A stretch of 22,000 nt of DNA from a virus. Positions 15,522 to 22,000 of this stretch are shown here, piece by piece. Both the position numbers and the translations under genes were made by a program. Position 1 is the first letter of the stretch. The number at the start of each line of letters is the position of its first letter. The stretch spans positions 1 to 22,000 of IMG/VR virus record IMGVR_UViG_3300032086_003165; one strand, written 5' to 3'. The notes below the pieces were generated by a model. It made no database searches. It was not told where the DNA came from and was given only the letters and a program-made list of their open reading frames with translations.

Positions 15522-16115
15522 TTAGGCTCCTTTGTACAGGTCTCCGTAGCCCTTGAGGGATGCAGAGTAAGTTGCCAAGTCATCAACTCCGCCAGTAGCA
15601 GACACAGACTCGAGCAAGCATTGGCCAACGTAGAAAGCTTCGTTAGCACCTGAGTTAGTGTCGGTAGTGAACTTGGCCATTACAAACTGCTGGTCACGAG
15701 CAGCATCAATTAAAGTAATAGCAGACCCCGAACCGGTAGTCAGGTCCAACAAACCATCCACAGAGAAGTTCCAGCTAAATGCGCCAGAAGCAATGTAGTT
15801 GGTAGAACCACCTGTGCCGTTACGTGCGGCAACCTCGTTGATGGTAGATGAAGCGTCGAGCGTAGAGCTAGTAGTTGCAGACAATAAAGTCAATTCGTTA
15901 GTCGCGTCAGTAGAGTCGGTGGCGCCAGAGGCGACCTTACCGATAGCGTTAAAGGTTCCGTCAGACTGGACAGACAGATAGTAGTCGCCCTGAGCGAGTC
16001 CAGCGGGTGCTCCGCCGGTCGTCACGAAGCTTGCCTCAACCTTGACGGTCAAAGGGCTTGTTACGTTTCCGTTAAGGGCGTAGATGCCCATAGCGTTACT
16101 TGAGACAGTAGACAT
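15522..16115 (-). CDS. Major tail (tube) protein
   Basis: This 197-aa protein, rich in Ala, Ser, Thr and Gly, has the order expected of TP901-1-type tube proteins. An N-terminal beta region (VKVEASFVTTGG) is followed by GAFSWNFSVDGLLDLTTGSG, where the core beta sandwich begins, an FVMAKFTTDT strand, and a C-terminal YSASLKGYGDLYKG strand. It stacks as hexameric rings around the tape measure. It follows the gp10-like gene after 20 nt of AT-rich sequence without a Shine-Dalgarno sequence. A dedicated terminator after it agrees with it being one of the two most abundant virion proteins. Confidence 0.88.
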   Translation of the reverse strand: MSTVSSNAMGIYALNGNVTSPLTVKVEASFVTTGGAPAGLAQGDYYLSVQSDGTFNAIGKVASGATDSTDATNELTLLSATTSSTLDASSTINEVAARNGTGGSTNYIASGAFSWNFSVDGLLDLTTGSGSAITLIDAARDQQFVMAKFTTDTNSGANEAFYVGQCLLESVSATGGVDDLATYSASLKGYGDLYKGA

Positions 16116-16135
16116 AATTATGTTATTTTAAAATG

Positions 16136-16606
16136 TTATCTAAATGATTTCATCCGCATTTGCTTAATGACTTTTTCGATGCCAGCTTTAGCACGGGCAG
16201 CTACCTTGCCATTCTCGGCGCGGAATATCCGATAGAACGGCACCTTCTTTACTTTTCGAATTTGCCTTGCGGGTGAGGCAAAGAAGTGGGCGAGCCACCC
16301 ATTTGTCTTCCCCTTCGTTTTGGGACCAACGCGGCGTCCATAGACGTACCGCCTCTTCCCTTTTATTTTAGTGTTGCCGAATGGATTTTGAAGTCGACCC
16401 TTATCTTTCTCAAGCCAGTCATACATCTTGCCGTTGTTAATGGCGTTCTGCCATGGCTTAACGGCCTTCTGAAGCTCTCTGTCTAACATCTTTTCGGCCT
16501 CCTTTCCAGCCATGTTTTGCTGGAACCTCCTCATGTTCCAAGTGAGCCGCTCGAGCTGCTTGGCGTCAAAGGTAATCTTGTTCTGTTTGCCGAATGTATT
16601 AGCCAT
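16136..16606 (-). CDS. HK97 gp10-like head-tail joining / tail completion protein
   Basis: This 156-aa strongly basic protein (many Lys and Arg) starts with two helices (AKQLERLTWNMRRFQQNMAG and KEAEKMLDRELQKAVKPW), as in HK97 gp10-family proteins. The middle is basic and beta-rich (KGKRRYVYGRRVGPK), with a C-terminal helix KAGIEKVIKQMRM. It would act at the tail terminator or head-tail interface. Its ATG overlaps the previous stop (TAATG at 16608-16604). No separate tail-terminator gene is seen between it and the tube protein, so this protein may fill that role. Confidence 0.75.
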   Translation of the reverse strand: MANTFGKQNKITFDAKQLERLTWNMRRFQQNMAGKEAEKMLDRELQKAVKPWQNAINNGKMYDWLEKDKGRLQNPFGNTKIKGKRRYVYGRRVGPKTKGKTNGWLAHFFASPARQIRKVKKVPFYRIFRAENGKVAARAKAGIEKVIKQMRMKSFR

Positions 16607-17010
16607 TACCCGAAGCCTTGAATGTATGTTGCGCCTGTAGGCGATTCGTTCGATTGGTCGTCTCTCAACTCAGCACGCACAACGTATGCTTGGTTGCGGC
16701 CTACAATCTGGATAGAGTAGATTTCGAACCAGCCTCCGTTAAATTGGATGCGGTCGTTGAATCGCAAGTTCGGGAAAAACCTGAACATGAACTCAATCTT
16801 CATCTTACCCGTGCGCTGTCCGTTCAAGTCCTCCTCGGACGAACCCGCAGAAGGCGAACCGACGTAGCCGACGGACGCCCAAGTAGTTCGCATGGGAGAG
16901 TAGCCCTTGATGAGCTGGCCTGTGCCCGCGTCAATAGACTCGTTGCACTGCTGGACCGTAATCTTGTGAGTAAGGTCCCCGGCGCGGAAGTGTCGTTTCC
17001 TTACCGCCAT
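16606..17010 (-). CDS. Head closure / head-tail joining protein (SPP1 gp16 / HK97 gp7-like)
   Basis: This 134-aa beta-barrel protein has the usual joining-protein opening: RAGDLTHKITVQQ (10-22), then IDAGTGQ, a Trp-containing strand TTWASVGYV, MKIEFMFRFFPNLRFNDRI, and a final strand pair, WFEIYSIQI and AYVVRAEL. It seals the connector after DNA packaging. It starts one base after the connector stop and ends in a TAATG overlap with the gp10-like gene. Confidence 0.85.
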   Translation of the reverse strand: MAVRKRHFRAGDLTHKITVQQCNESIDAGTGQLIKGYSPMRTTWASVGYVGSPSAGSSEEDLNGQRTGKMKIEFMFRFFPNLRFNDRIQFNGGWFEIYSIQIVGRNQAYVVRAELRDDQSNESPTGATYIQGFG

Positions 17011-17011
17011 A

Positions 17012-17686
17012 TCAGTACTGTCTTACAGAGTTGAGGAGACGGTGAACGCCTTCCTTTACTTCATTGGTAACGGCACCCAAGGTCTCAGCCTCGCGGTGCA
17101 TATCATAGTGACCCACTAAGAGTAACATGGCTTGACGATACTGAGCAGGAAGGTCCCGCATGTTGTCCCCACCTTCGAACTGCACTTTGAACACGTTGTA
17201 GCCACGCTCGTTCAGGTCGTCAGGCTTTCCAGCCCCCGTCCAGTCAATTGTGATTGGGTACGTGTCCGTCATGTTGTACACCTTGGTGAAGTCAACCCCA
17301 ATATTTTCCGCCGCCAAGCTAATCCATTGGTCTTGGTTGTTTAGGTAGAGGATGGATTCATTCACAACGTTCCAACTCCCAGTGACGCCGCGCAAGTAAT
17401 GCACCTTGTCAATGTCAGACTCGTCCATGTAGACGTCTACCGTCGCCAAGATAGGGTCGGGTATTTCGGTCAACGAACCAGCCTGATTGGGGTCTTCGTG
17501 AAATGCTGCCGGGGTTGACGAGCAGAACACTCGGTTAGTGATTGCCTCCATGTAGTCGCAGGCAGACCCAACGTATGAACGGATGAGTGCTTCTGCTTCG
17601 TTCGTTGCGTATCGCAAGTGGTCTCGCACTGTGCTCAACGGAACTAAATCCTCTGCGTAGTAGTTATGTTGTTTTATAATCTTCAT
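17012..17686 (-). CDS. Head-tail connector protein (HK97 gp6 / phiE125 gp8-like)
   Basis: This 224-aa protein begins with the helical head typical of the gp6-like connector family: VPLSTVRDHLRYATNEAEAL, then a helix through YVGSACDYMEAITNRVFC. A beta-rich insert follows (SLTEIPDPILATVDVYMDES, ITIDWTGAG), then a closing helix AQYRQAMLLLVGHYDMHREA. It forms the ring under the portal. The start is ATG 17686, preceded by GTCCCAACGCA with no Shine-Dalgarno sequence. It is the first gene after the capsid terminator and the tRNA-like element. Confidence 0.85.
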   Translation of the reverse strand: MKIIKQHNYYAEDLVPLSTVRDHLRYATNEAEALIRSYVGSACDYMEAITNRVFCSSTPAAFHEDPNQAGSLTEIPDPILATVDVYMDESDIDKVHYLRGVTGSWNVVNESILYLNNQDQWISLAAENIGVDFTKVYNMTDTYPITIDWTGAGKPDDLNERGYNVFKVQFEGGDNMRDLPAQYRQAMLLLVGHYDMHREAETLGAVTNEVKEGVHRLLNSVRQY

Positions 17687-17702
17687 TGCGTTGGGACATT
17701 AG

Positions 17703-17766
17703 AAGTGGAGTAGGGTTTCGAACCCTCCGCTGGATACTGCCATGCGCTGCGCCTACGCCTCCACTT
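17703..17766 (-). ncRNA. tRNA-like element (short, degenerate cloverleaf)
   Basis: On the - strand, AAGTGGAG (17766-17759) pairs perfectly with CTCCACTT (17710-17703) as an 8-bp acceptor-like stem. Just inside the 3' arm is a T-arm AGGG-TTCGAAA-CCCT with the canonical T-loop residues (17716-17722). Two small hairpins fit between: GCG-TAGG-CGC (17758-17749) and CGC(A)TGG-CAGTAT-CCAGCG (17746-17728). It is about 10 nt shorter than a normal tRNA. The middle loop has six bases, one T-stem pair is mismatched, and no CCA is encoded. It lies between the capsid terminator and the connector gene. It could be a decayed tRNA, a tRNA-like processing signal, or part of the connector mRNA leader. Confidence 0.5.
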
Positions 17767-17772
17767 GGGGGA

Positions 17773-17797
17773 AAATAGGGGAGCACAATCGCTCCCC
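17773..17797 (-). terminator. Rho-independent terminator after the protease-capsid gene
   Basis: On the - strand GGGGAGC (17797-17791) pairs with GCTCCCC (17784-17778) around a 6-nt loop and is followed by TATTTT. It lies 17 bp after the capsid stop. On the + strand the same hairpin is followed by CTTTTCT, so it is nearly symmetrical. Late genes downstream must be reached by readthrough or a local promoter. Confidence 0.85.
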
Positions 17798-17814
17798 CTT
17801 TTCTATATAGCCAA

Positions 17815-19662
17815 TTACAATCCAGTCATACGAGCGAATCCACCCTTCTGCAAGAACTTAACATCCTTGTACTCGTTGGCGATGATTCGAACGACGCCCT
17901 TAGCTGCGTCAGTGTATGGGTCCACGATGAGGTTCATTCCGCCCCATCCGGCTGTCACGAGCTGGTTTTTGTCAAACATGAACAAGTCACCTGCAGACGT
18001 GTCGTTTCCTGCGCCACCAACCTGAGATGCAATCACAGTGTTGTACCCTAGAATGCTAGAGCGAGCGTCGTTTGGAGAGCCCGCGTACACCAATCCGCTA
18101 CCAGCGTCCAAGCTCAAGGTGCGAGCCTTGCGGTACGCCTGTGGGTCGCAGAGTGCTACGATGTCTTCCAAGGACACGTCGTTACCGAGCAAAGTCTCCT
18201 CGAGGTCGAGGGGAGATGTAGAGCCAGCTGTGTAAGCGGTGCTGTTTGCCGCCAATACCGCGTCGTCAATCTCGTCAATGATGGCATCGTTGAACTGCTT
18301 GTCCAATGCGCGGCGAATGTCCATCTTGATGAACGCCTCCATGTCATCACCAGACTGAGCCAACATCTGCTGAGTCACACCTACGTGTGCAGCATAACGA
18401 GTTGGGCTCAGAGTTACGGCTGCGAACGCTGGCAAGGCTTCGGTACGAGCAACACCTTCGTCCGTTGCGGCAGCTGCTGTCAATGTGCTCTGAACTTGCA
18501 TCTGAACGTCTCCGTTGAGATTAGAGAGATTTCGAACGCCCAATCGAGTAGCGATGTCGTTTGGAGCGTAGTTCTCTACAATCCCTTGGTCATCTTTCCC
18601 AATCGCGCCGCCGAAAGCTGTCGAGCCGTTAGCTGGAGAGCTTGTACCCAATGAACGAACGAGCATTTCAGGGAGGTTTACACCGCCCGCAACAGAGATA
18701 CCTGCGTTGCGCATTTCGTTAGCACCCTCTTGAGACATTTCTGCCTCGAGGCCTGTGAGCTGGCCTTTTGCGGCCTCCTTAATAAATTTGCCAAAGTTGA
18801 AGTCCTTGGCAGCACGAGCCTCTGCTTGGTTGCCGAGGCCCTGAATCACCGCTGGAGCGGTATTACCTGAATCTTTCATATTTAAATTGTTGGTTTTACG
18901 AGCCTCGGGCTCATCTTCTTTATCTTCGTCTTTCTCCTCTTTTTCATCTTCTTTGGGAGGGCGAGGAGCGTCCTCCGTCATAAGTTTTTCTTCCTTGTCG
19001 TCCTCCTCTTCTTCAGACTTCTCTTCTTCCTCTTCCATCTTCTCCTCTTCGTCCTTGTAGTGGCCGGGTCGCTCTTCTGGCTTTTCCTCCTTGTCCTCTT
19101 CCATCTTCATTTCCTCCTCCTCTTCTTCGAGCTTTCGGAGTTCATCCTCAACTTCTAGGTCCATTGCGGCCTCAAGTGAGCGCAAACCAACCTCGGTGGT
19201 GGGGTAGGCGCCCTGAGTAGTGGGTGAGACGTCAAACAAGGTCTCTACTTCGTTGATGGTTCGGAGGTGCACACCGTTGTCTCGACGCTCCCAAGAGTCG
19301 TCTCCAACGGTAAATCCAAACGAACTAGTCGACACGTTGCCGGTTCGAATGTTTTCAGCCAAGTCCTTGGCGTATGACTGGTCTCCCAGTTCGAATCGGT
19401 ACTTGAGGCCAACTTCGTCGACCTGCAGGTGTAGACCCTTGCCGGCACGGGCGAGCGGCTGGTTCCAGTCGTGATTGAAGAGAGCTACCGTGTTGGTCAT
19501 GTCCGCCTTATCAAAGGCCCCACGAGCAACTCGCTCGGCAAACTTTCCACCAATCACCGTTTCGTCTTCGAATCGAGCTGCGTATCCTTCGACAATAGTT
19601 TTGCCGTCTTTTTTACGAACCTCAAAATCCGAAGATAGAAACCTTTTTTCTTGGTTATCCAT
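17815..19662 (-). CDS. Prohead protease - acidic scaffold - HK97-type major capsid fusion
   Basis: One 615-aa frame holds three head functions. Residues 8-165 are an HK97 gp4-type (S78/U35) serine protease: VEGYAARF (24-31), catalytic H64 in LFNHDW, catalytic S114 in STSSFGF and a third-residue candidate D144. Residues 169-255 are an almost uninterrupted Glu/Lys/Asp tract resembling a scaffold or delta domain. Residues about 285-615 are the capsid (NEMRNAGISVAGGVNLP, GVTQQMLAQSGDDMEAFI, AGWGGMNLIVDPYT, VRIIANEYKDVKF). HK97 itself uses separate gp4 and gp5 genes. The leader ACAAAACAAAAGAA has no Shine-Dalgarno sequence. M262, preceded by AAAACCAACAATTTAAAT, looks like an internal start for a 354-aa capsid. 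The fused frame is firm; whether it is made or matured as a fusion is not. Confidence 0.93.
   Translation of the reverse strand: MDNQEKRFLSSDFEVRKKDGKTIVEGYAARFEDETVIGGKFAERVARGAFDKADMTNTVALFNHDWNQPLARAGKGLHLQVDEVGLKYRFELGDQSYAKDLAENIRTGNVSTSSFGFTVGDDSWERRDNGVHLRTINEVETLFDVSPTTQGAYPTTEVGLRSLEAAMDLEVEDELRKLEEEEEEMKMEEDKEEKPEERPGHYKDEEEKMEEEEEKSEEEEDDKEEKLMTEDAPRPPKEDEKEEKDEDKEDEPEARKTNNLNMKDSGNTAPAVIQGLGNQAEARAAKDFNFGKFIKEAAKGQLTGLEAEMSQEGANEMRNAGISVAGGVNLPEMLVRSLGTSSPANGSTAFGGAIGKDDQGIVENYAPNDIATRLGVRNLSNLNGDVQMQVQSTLTAAAATDEGVARTEALPAFAAVTLSPTRYAAHVGVTQQMLAQSGDDMEAFIKMDIRRALDKQFNDAIIDEIDDAVLAANSTAYTAGSTSPLDLEETLLGNDVSLEDIVALCDPQAYRKARTLSLDAGSGLVYAGSPNDARSSILGYNTVIASQVGGAGNDTSAGDLFMFDKNQLVTAGWGGMNLIVDPYTDAAKGVVRIIANEYKDVKFLQKGGFARMTGL
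18898..19158 (-). repeat. Glu/Lys low-complexity coding tract (acidic linker)
   Basis: Codons 169-255 of the protease-capsid gene are mostly GAG, GAA, AAG and GAC, so the + strand reads as a CTC/CTT-rich tract. It encodes about 85 residues with long E runs and no aromatic core, which may form a long charged helix. Such tracts expand and contract easily by slippage. Confidence 0.85.
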
Positions 19663-19679
19663 TTCTTTTGTTTTGTGAT

Positions 19680-20297
19680 TTATTTCGATGATAGTTTATG
19701 ACCCTTGGGGAAAAGGTCGGTATCGTGTTTTCCACTGCGGAACTTCTCGTTCTTTAAGGCGTACAGGTAAGAGTTCACTCTGGCAAAGGCCCACTGCTGA
19801 GATGACTTGACGCTCGGCCTGACCGACTCGGGGTTGGTTTTGTAAGCCCCTATGCCTCTGTTGTAAACTGTTTGAAGAGTGGATTGACTGGTCTTCTTAT
19901 ACGAAGCGTCAACCGATTTGTTGTGGTCCTCTGCCTTCTTTTTCAACGTCGGGCCCACGCCGCTCTCTTCTGCGCGACTCTCTTTTTCCGCCTTGTTTAT
20001 CGTGCTCTCGCACCACCCCTTCATGCTGTCTCCACCCCAAGCCGCGTACATAATTGAGCCGCAGATGTCCTTCCCTTTGTCGTCCGTAAACTTTCCTTGG
20101 TCGTAGGTCTTAGCCCTTGAAAGGAATGAGTAAGTCCTTTTCACTGTTGACAGGTCGAGACTAGCGCCGCTAGACAACTGCCGAGCACGAGTCCAGCCCA
20201 CGCTGGTCCCGCAGCTCGTACCATTTTCTTCCTTATGTTTAAGTGCTGCTTTAGCTCGGTTACGAGCAGCCTTGGGGTACCCTCCGTACTTAGCCAT
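19680..20297 (-). CDS. Two-domain head-region protein with DUF5824-like C-terminus
   Basis: The start is MAKYGG (ATG 20297), overlapping the upstream stop as TAATG, which gives 205 aa. The frame is open to 20378, but that would overlap the previous gene by 82 nt. Residues 5-115 hold the block YPKAARNRAKAAL, SCGTSVGWTRARQLSSG, a helix pair and CGSIMYAAWGG, a pattern I associate with protease- or portal-linked genes of Bacteroidota phages. Residues about 150-200 (VYNRGIGAYKTNP, SVRPSVKSSQQWAFARVNSYL, KHDTDLFPKGH) look like DUF5824. Function is unknown. Two conserved Cys (in SCGT and ICGS) recur. It stands between portal and protease-capsid, so a head-assembly role is likely. Confidence 0.75.
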   Translation of the reverse strand: MAKYGGYPKAARNRAKAALKHKEENGTSCGTSVGWTRARQLSSGASLDLSTVKRTYSFLSRAKTYDQGKFTDDKGKDICGSIMYAAWGGDSMKGWCESTINKAEKESRAEESGVGPTLKKKAEDHNKSVDASYKKTSQSTLQTVYNRGIGAYKTNPESVRPSVKSSQQWAFARVNSYLYALKNEKFRSGKHDTDLFPKGHKLSSK

Positions 20298-20677
20298 TAC
20301 GCTAAGTTTTTCCAAGTGATAGAACTGATTGCTGTAGCTGAGTTCGTCGCGTGGTAGCCAAGTCCGTATTGGTACCAAGCCTTTCCCAACCGGAAGCTTG
20401 TAGCCCCTGTTGCGGCGTCTGCTCGAGCAGTATCGTTAGCCCCTCCTACAGCCATAGCTGTCTTCAAGTCGTCTGCTTGGTCGCTCGTCATGTTGGGGAA
20501 TGCCGCCAATAAGGAAGCCTTTACGTCGTCTGCAGTCGGAACCGTGGTGTCGGTGTGCACGTAGTAGACAGGGTTTGAAATCTCTCGAACAGTGCCTGCT
20601 GTGGCGTTTGACGCAGTGGCCAGCTCACCTGAATCTGATGTTCGGACATTTCTAAATCCAAAAGCGTATTTTGCCAT
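20297..20677 (-). CDS. Hypothetical protein between portal and capsid genes
   Basis: This 126-aa protein is rich in Ala, Thr and Ser. It has a beta-rich N-terminal half (MAKYAFGFRNVRTSD, GTVREISNPVYYVHTDTTV), a helix (DVKASLLAAFPNMTSDQADDLKTA in two parts), and a C-terminal FRLGKAWYQYGLGYH and AISSITWKNL. I do not recognise a family. It starts 12 nt after the portal stop and ends in a TAATG overlap with the next gene. It could be a decoration or head-fibre protein, or an assembly factor. Confidence 0.65.
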   Translation of the reverse strand: MAKYAFGFRNVRTSDSGELATASNATAGTVREISNPVYYVHTDTTVPTADDVKASLLAAFPNMTSDQADDLKTAMAVGGANDTARADAATGATSFRLGKAWYQYGLGYHATNSATAISSITWKNLA

Positions 20678-20689
20678 TATTCTTCGTTT

Positions 20690-21979
20690 TTATTTGTTTT
20701 TGTTTTTGTTGTCAATCCCTTCGCTTTCTTCATTATCCGCTCCGCCAACTCTATTTGGCTTTTCACTGCTGCTTGGTGACGAGACGCTAGACGAGTAGTC
20801 AGCCATCTTCGATAGCGGAATTTGATTGAGTTGAATGTGATGCTCAGAACCACCATCAACAGGCCCCAGCCCTTCACGAGCTCTGACCTCATTGATACTG
20901 AAGACCCCGTCTTGCAGCATGGAATGATAATACTGTGCTCTGGACGTGGAGTCGGCGCGTAGAAGGGAGTCGACGTCGAATCGGCATGAAAGCGACTTGT
21001 CGTTTCGTAGCAGCTTTCGCTCAACTTCGAGTTCGATTCTTCGCACCCAAGGCAGAATTGTGCCTTGGAAAAATTGCAACACTTGTTGTTCATAGTTACT
21101 GTAAGCGGTATTGCCGTCCATACCAATCATGGCTGGAGGGACTGAGTAAAATCTGGCTATCTCCTCCGTCGAGTACTTTTTTGACTCAAGGAATTGAAGC
21201 TGGTCCAAGGGGACCGATAGTGGTTGATAATTGAAGCCTCCACCTAGGATTGCAACTTTGTGGGCGTTTCCGCTACCCATGTATTCTTGCTTCCATTGGT
21301 CAGAGGCTTGCTGCATCTGCTCCAAGCTCAGCGGCTCTTTTGTCGTCAGAATTCCTCCCAACATCCCTCCATTTTCAAAGAAGGTCGCGCCGAAATTTTG
21401 AACAGATTTGGCGGTCTTTAGGTTTTGTAACTGCACCTTGGTCGGCGAGTCGCCCCGGAAAGCCTTAATTTCTAAAATGCTCTCTGCGGGCACGGGCCCG
21501 GGAGCGCCGTGATAGCTGTAGAACTTTCGTCCAGTATCTTTGTCGATTTTGTAGTCGATTTCTGTAGCTGGAATCCAGTACATCTCGTTTCCGTCGGGCG
21601 TGATAAGGGCGTGACCCTGACCATATAGCAAGGCGTCGCTGACAACCATTTGCCAGAACTCGTAAGCACCCATGTAAGGATTAGGTTCCACACCTAACAG
21701 GTAGGAAGATGGATGGTCCTTAACAACCTCCGAGGAGCCGTCAACTTGCCGGCGCTCAACAGAGACGCCCATGCTGGCTATGGTATCAGATATTTTGCTC
21801 ACACAGGCGTATACTGCCGCTAGCTGTAAGCTGTCCGAACCCTGAACTAGCGGAGTGTTCGTCCCTGCGTACACAGAGCCCAGCCAGCCGTTCGCTGATG
21901 TAGCGTATGTCGGGATTCGGAACTTCCTGCGCTCCCCAAACCCAAACAATCGTTGAAGTATGTTTTTTCTCTGTGCCAT
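20690..21979 (-). CDS. HK97-family phage portal protein
   Basis: This 429-aa protein forms the dodecameric DNA gate at one capsid vertex. Family features in order: a basic N-terminus followed by a Gly/Tyr-rich segment, then LAAVYACVSKISDTIASM (the typical wing helix), HPSSYLLGVEPNPYMGAYEFWQ, GQGHALITPDG, GGMLGGILTT, SKKYSTEEIARFYSVPPAMIG, the stem/crown helix through YEQQVLQFFQGTILPWVRRIE, and SINEVRAREGLGPVDGG. The last 40 residues are Ser/Asn/Lys-rich and disordered. The ATG is preceded by AT-rich TATACTATATATA with no Shine-Dalgarno sequence. The large terminase is expected just to the right of the window. Confidence 0.94.
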   Translation of the reverse strand: MAQRKNILQRLFGFGERRKFRIPTYATSANGWLGSVYAGTNTPLVQGSDSLQLAAVYACVSKISDTIASMGVSVERRQVDGSSEVVKDHPSSYLLGVEPNPYMGAYEFWQMVVSDALLYGQGHALITPDGNEMYWIPATEIDYKIDKDTGRKFYSYHGAPGPVPAESILEIKAFRGDSPTKVQLQNLKTAKSVQNFGATFFENGGMLGGILTTKEPLSLEQMQQASDQWKQEYMGSGNAHKVAILGGGFNYQPLSVPLDQLQFLESKKYSTEEIARFYSVPPAMIGMDGNTAYSNYEQQVLQFFQGTILPWVRRIELEVERKLLRNDKSLSCRFDVDSLLRADSTSRAQYYHSMLQDGVFSINEVRAREGLGPVDGGSEHHIQLNQIPLSKMADYSSSVSSPSSSEKPNRVGGADNEESEGIDNKNKNK

Positions 21980-22000
21980 ATATATAGTATAGTTAAACTA

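Noticed and set aside
17703-17766. Phage attachment site (attP) based on tRNA 3'-end similarity
   Set aside because: Integrases usually flank attP, and none is seen in this window. The element contains both acceptor arms and lies inside the late operon, which would be cut by integration.
20298-20378. N-terminal extension of the 205-aa protein to 20378
   Set aside because: TAATG coupling at 20299-20295 and the MAKYGGYPKAA opening mark the natural start. The extension lies entirely within the upstream gene.
1-22000. CRISPR array, insertion sequence or canonical tRNA gene
   Set aside because: I found no evenly spaced direct repeats, no transposase and no full-length cloverleaf. The only repeats are coding repeats of the fibre and the acidic linker, and the twin terminators.

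Overview
The window is a 22-kb piece of a tailed double-stranded DNA phage with an HK97-type head and a long non-contractile (siphovirus-like) tail. The evidence is an HK97-type portal, prohead protease and capsid, a head-tail connector series, a lambda-style tail assembly chaperone frameshift, a TP901-type tape measure protein, tail-tip and fibre genes, and a lysis cassette. I infer a Bacteroidota host, probably aquatic. Most gene starts have A/T-rich leaders without a Shine-Dalgarno sequence, and several proteins (the portal-proximal CGTxVGW protein, the tail-tip protein with an ASDGLG motif) resemble types I associate with Bacteroidota phages. No host gene, integrase or repressor is visible, so lifestyle is undetermined.

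Positions 1-4944 (+ strand) form a tightly packed metabolic/replication operon: the C-terminal part of a D5/P4-type SF3 helicase-primase, a small protein with a possible DnaA domain IV-like helix-turn-helix, a calcineurin-like metallophosphoesterase with an N-terminal helix-turn-helix, a zinc-ribbon protein, a small membrane protein, and a monomeric adenosylcobalamin-dependent (class II) ribonucleoside triphosphate reductase. Stops and starts overlap as ATGA at three junctions, pointing to translational coupling. The operon ends in a 126-bp convergent intergenic region with two hairpins, the second a strong terminator.

Positions 5071-21979 (- strand, read from right to left) form the late operon: portal; an unknown 126-aa protein; a 205-aa two-domain protein with a DUF5824-like C-terminus; a prohead protease, acidic linker and major capsid protein fused in one 615-aa frame; a terminator; a tRNA-like element; connector, head-closure and gp10-like proteins; major tail protein with a near-copy of the capsid terminator; tail chaperones joined by a -1 frameshift at GGGAAAG; tape measure; tail-tip protein; a fibre with a C1q-like domain; a discoidin-like adhesin; two small proteins; amidase; 3TM-type holin. 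The large terminase is expected just beyond the right edge.

The points most worth a second look are the protease-capsid fusion with a possible internal capsid start, the 64-nt tRNA-like element after the capsid terminator, the twin terminators behind the two most abundant virion proteins, the lambda-identical slippery heptamer, and the vertebrate-style adhesion folds (C1q-like, discoidin-like) in adjacent receptor-binding candidates.
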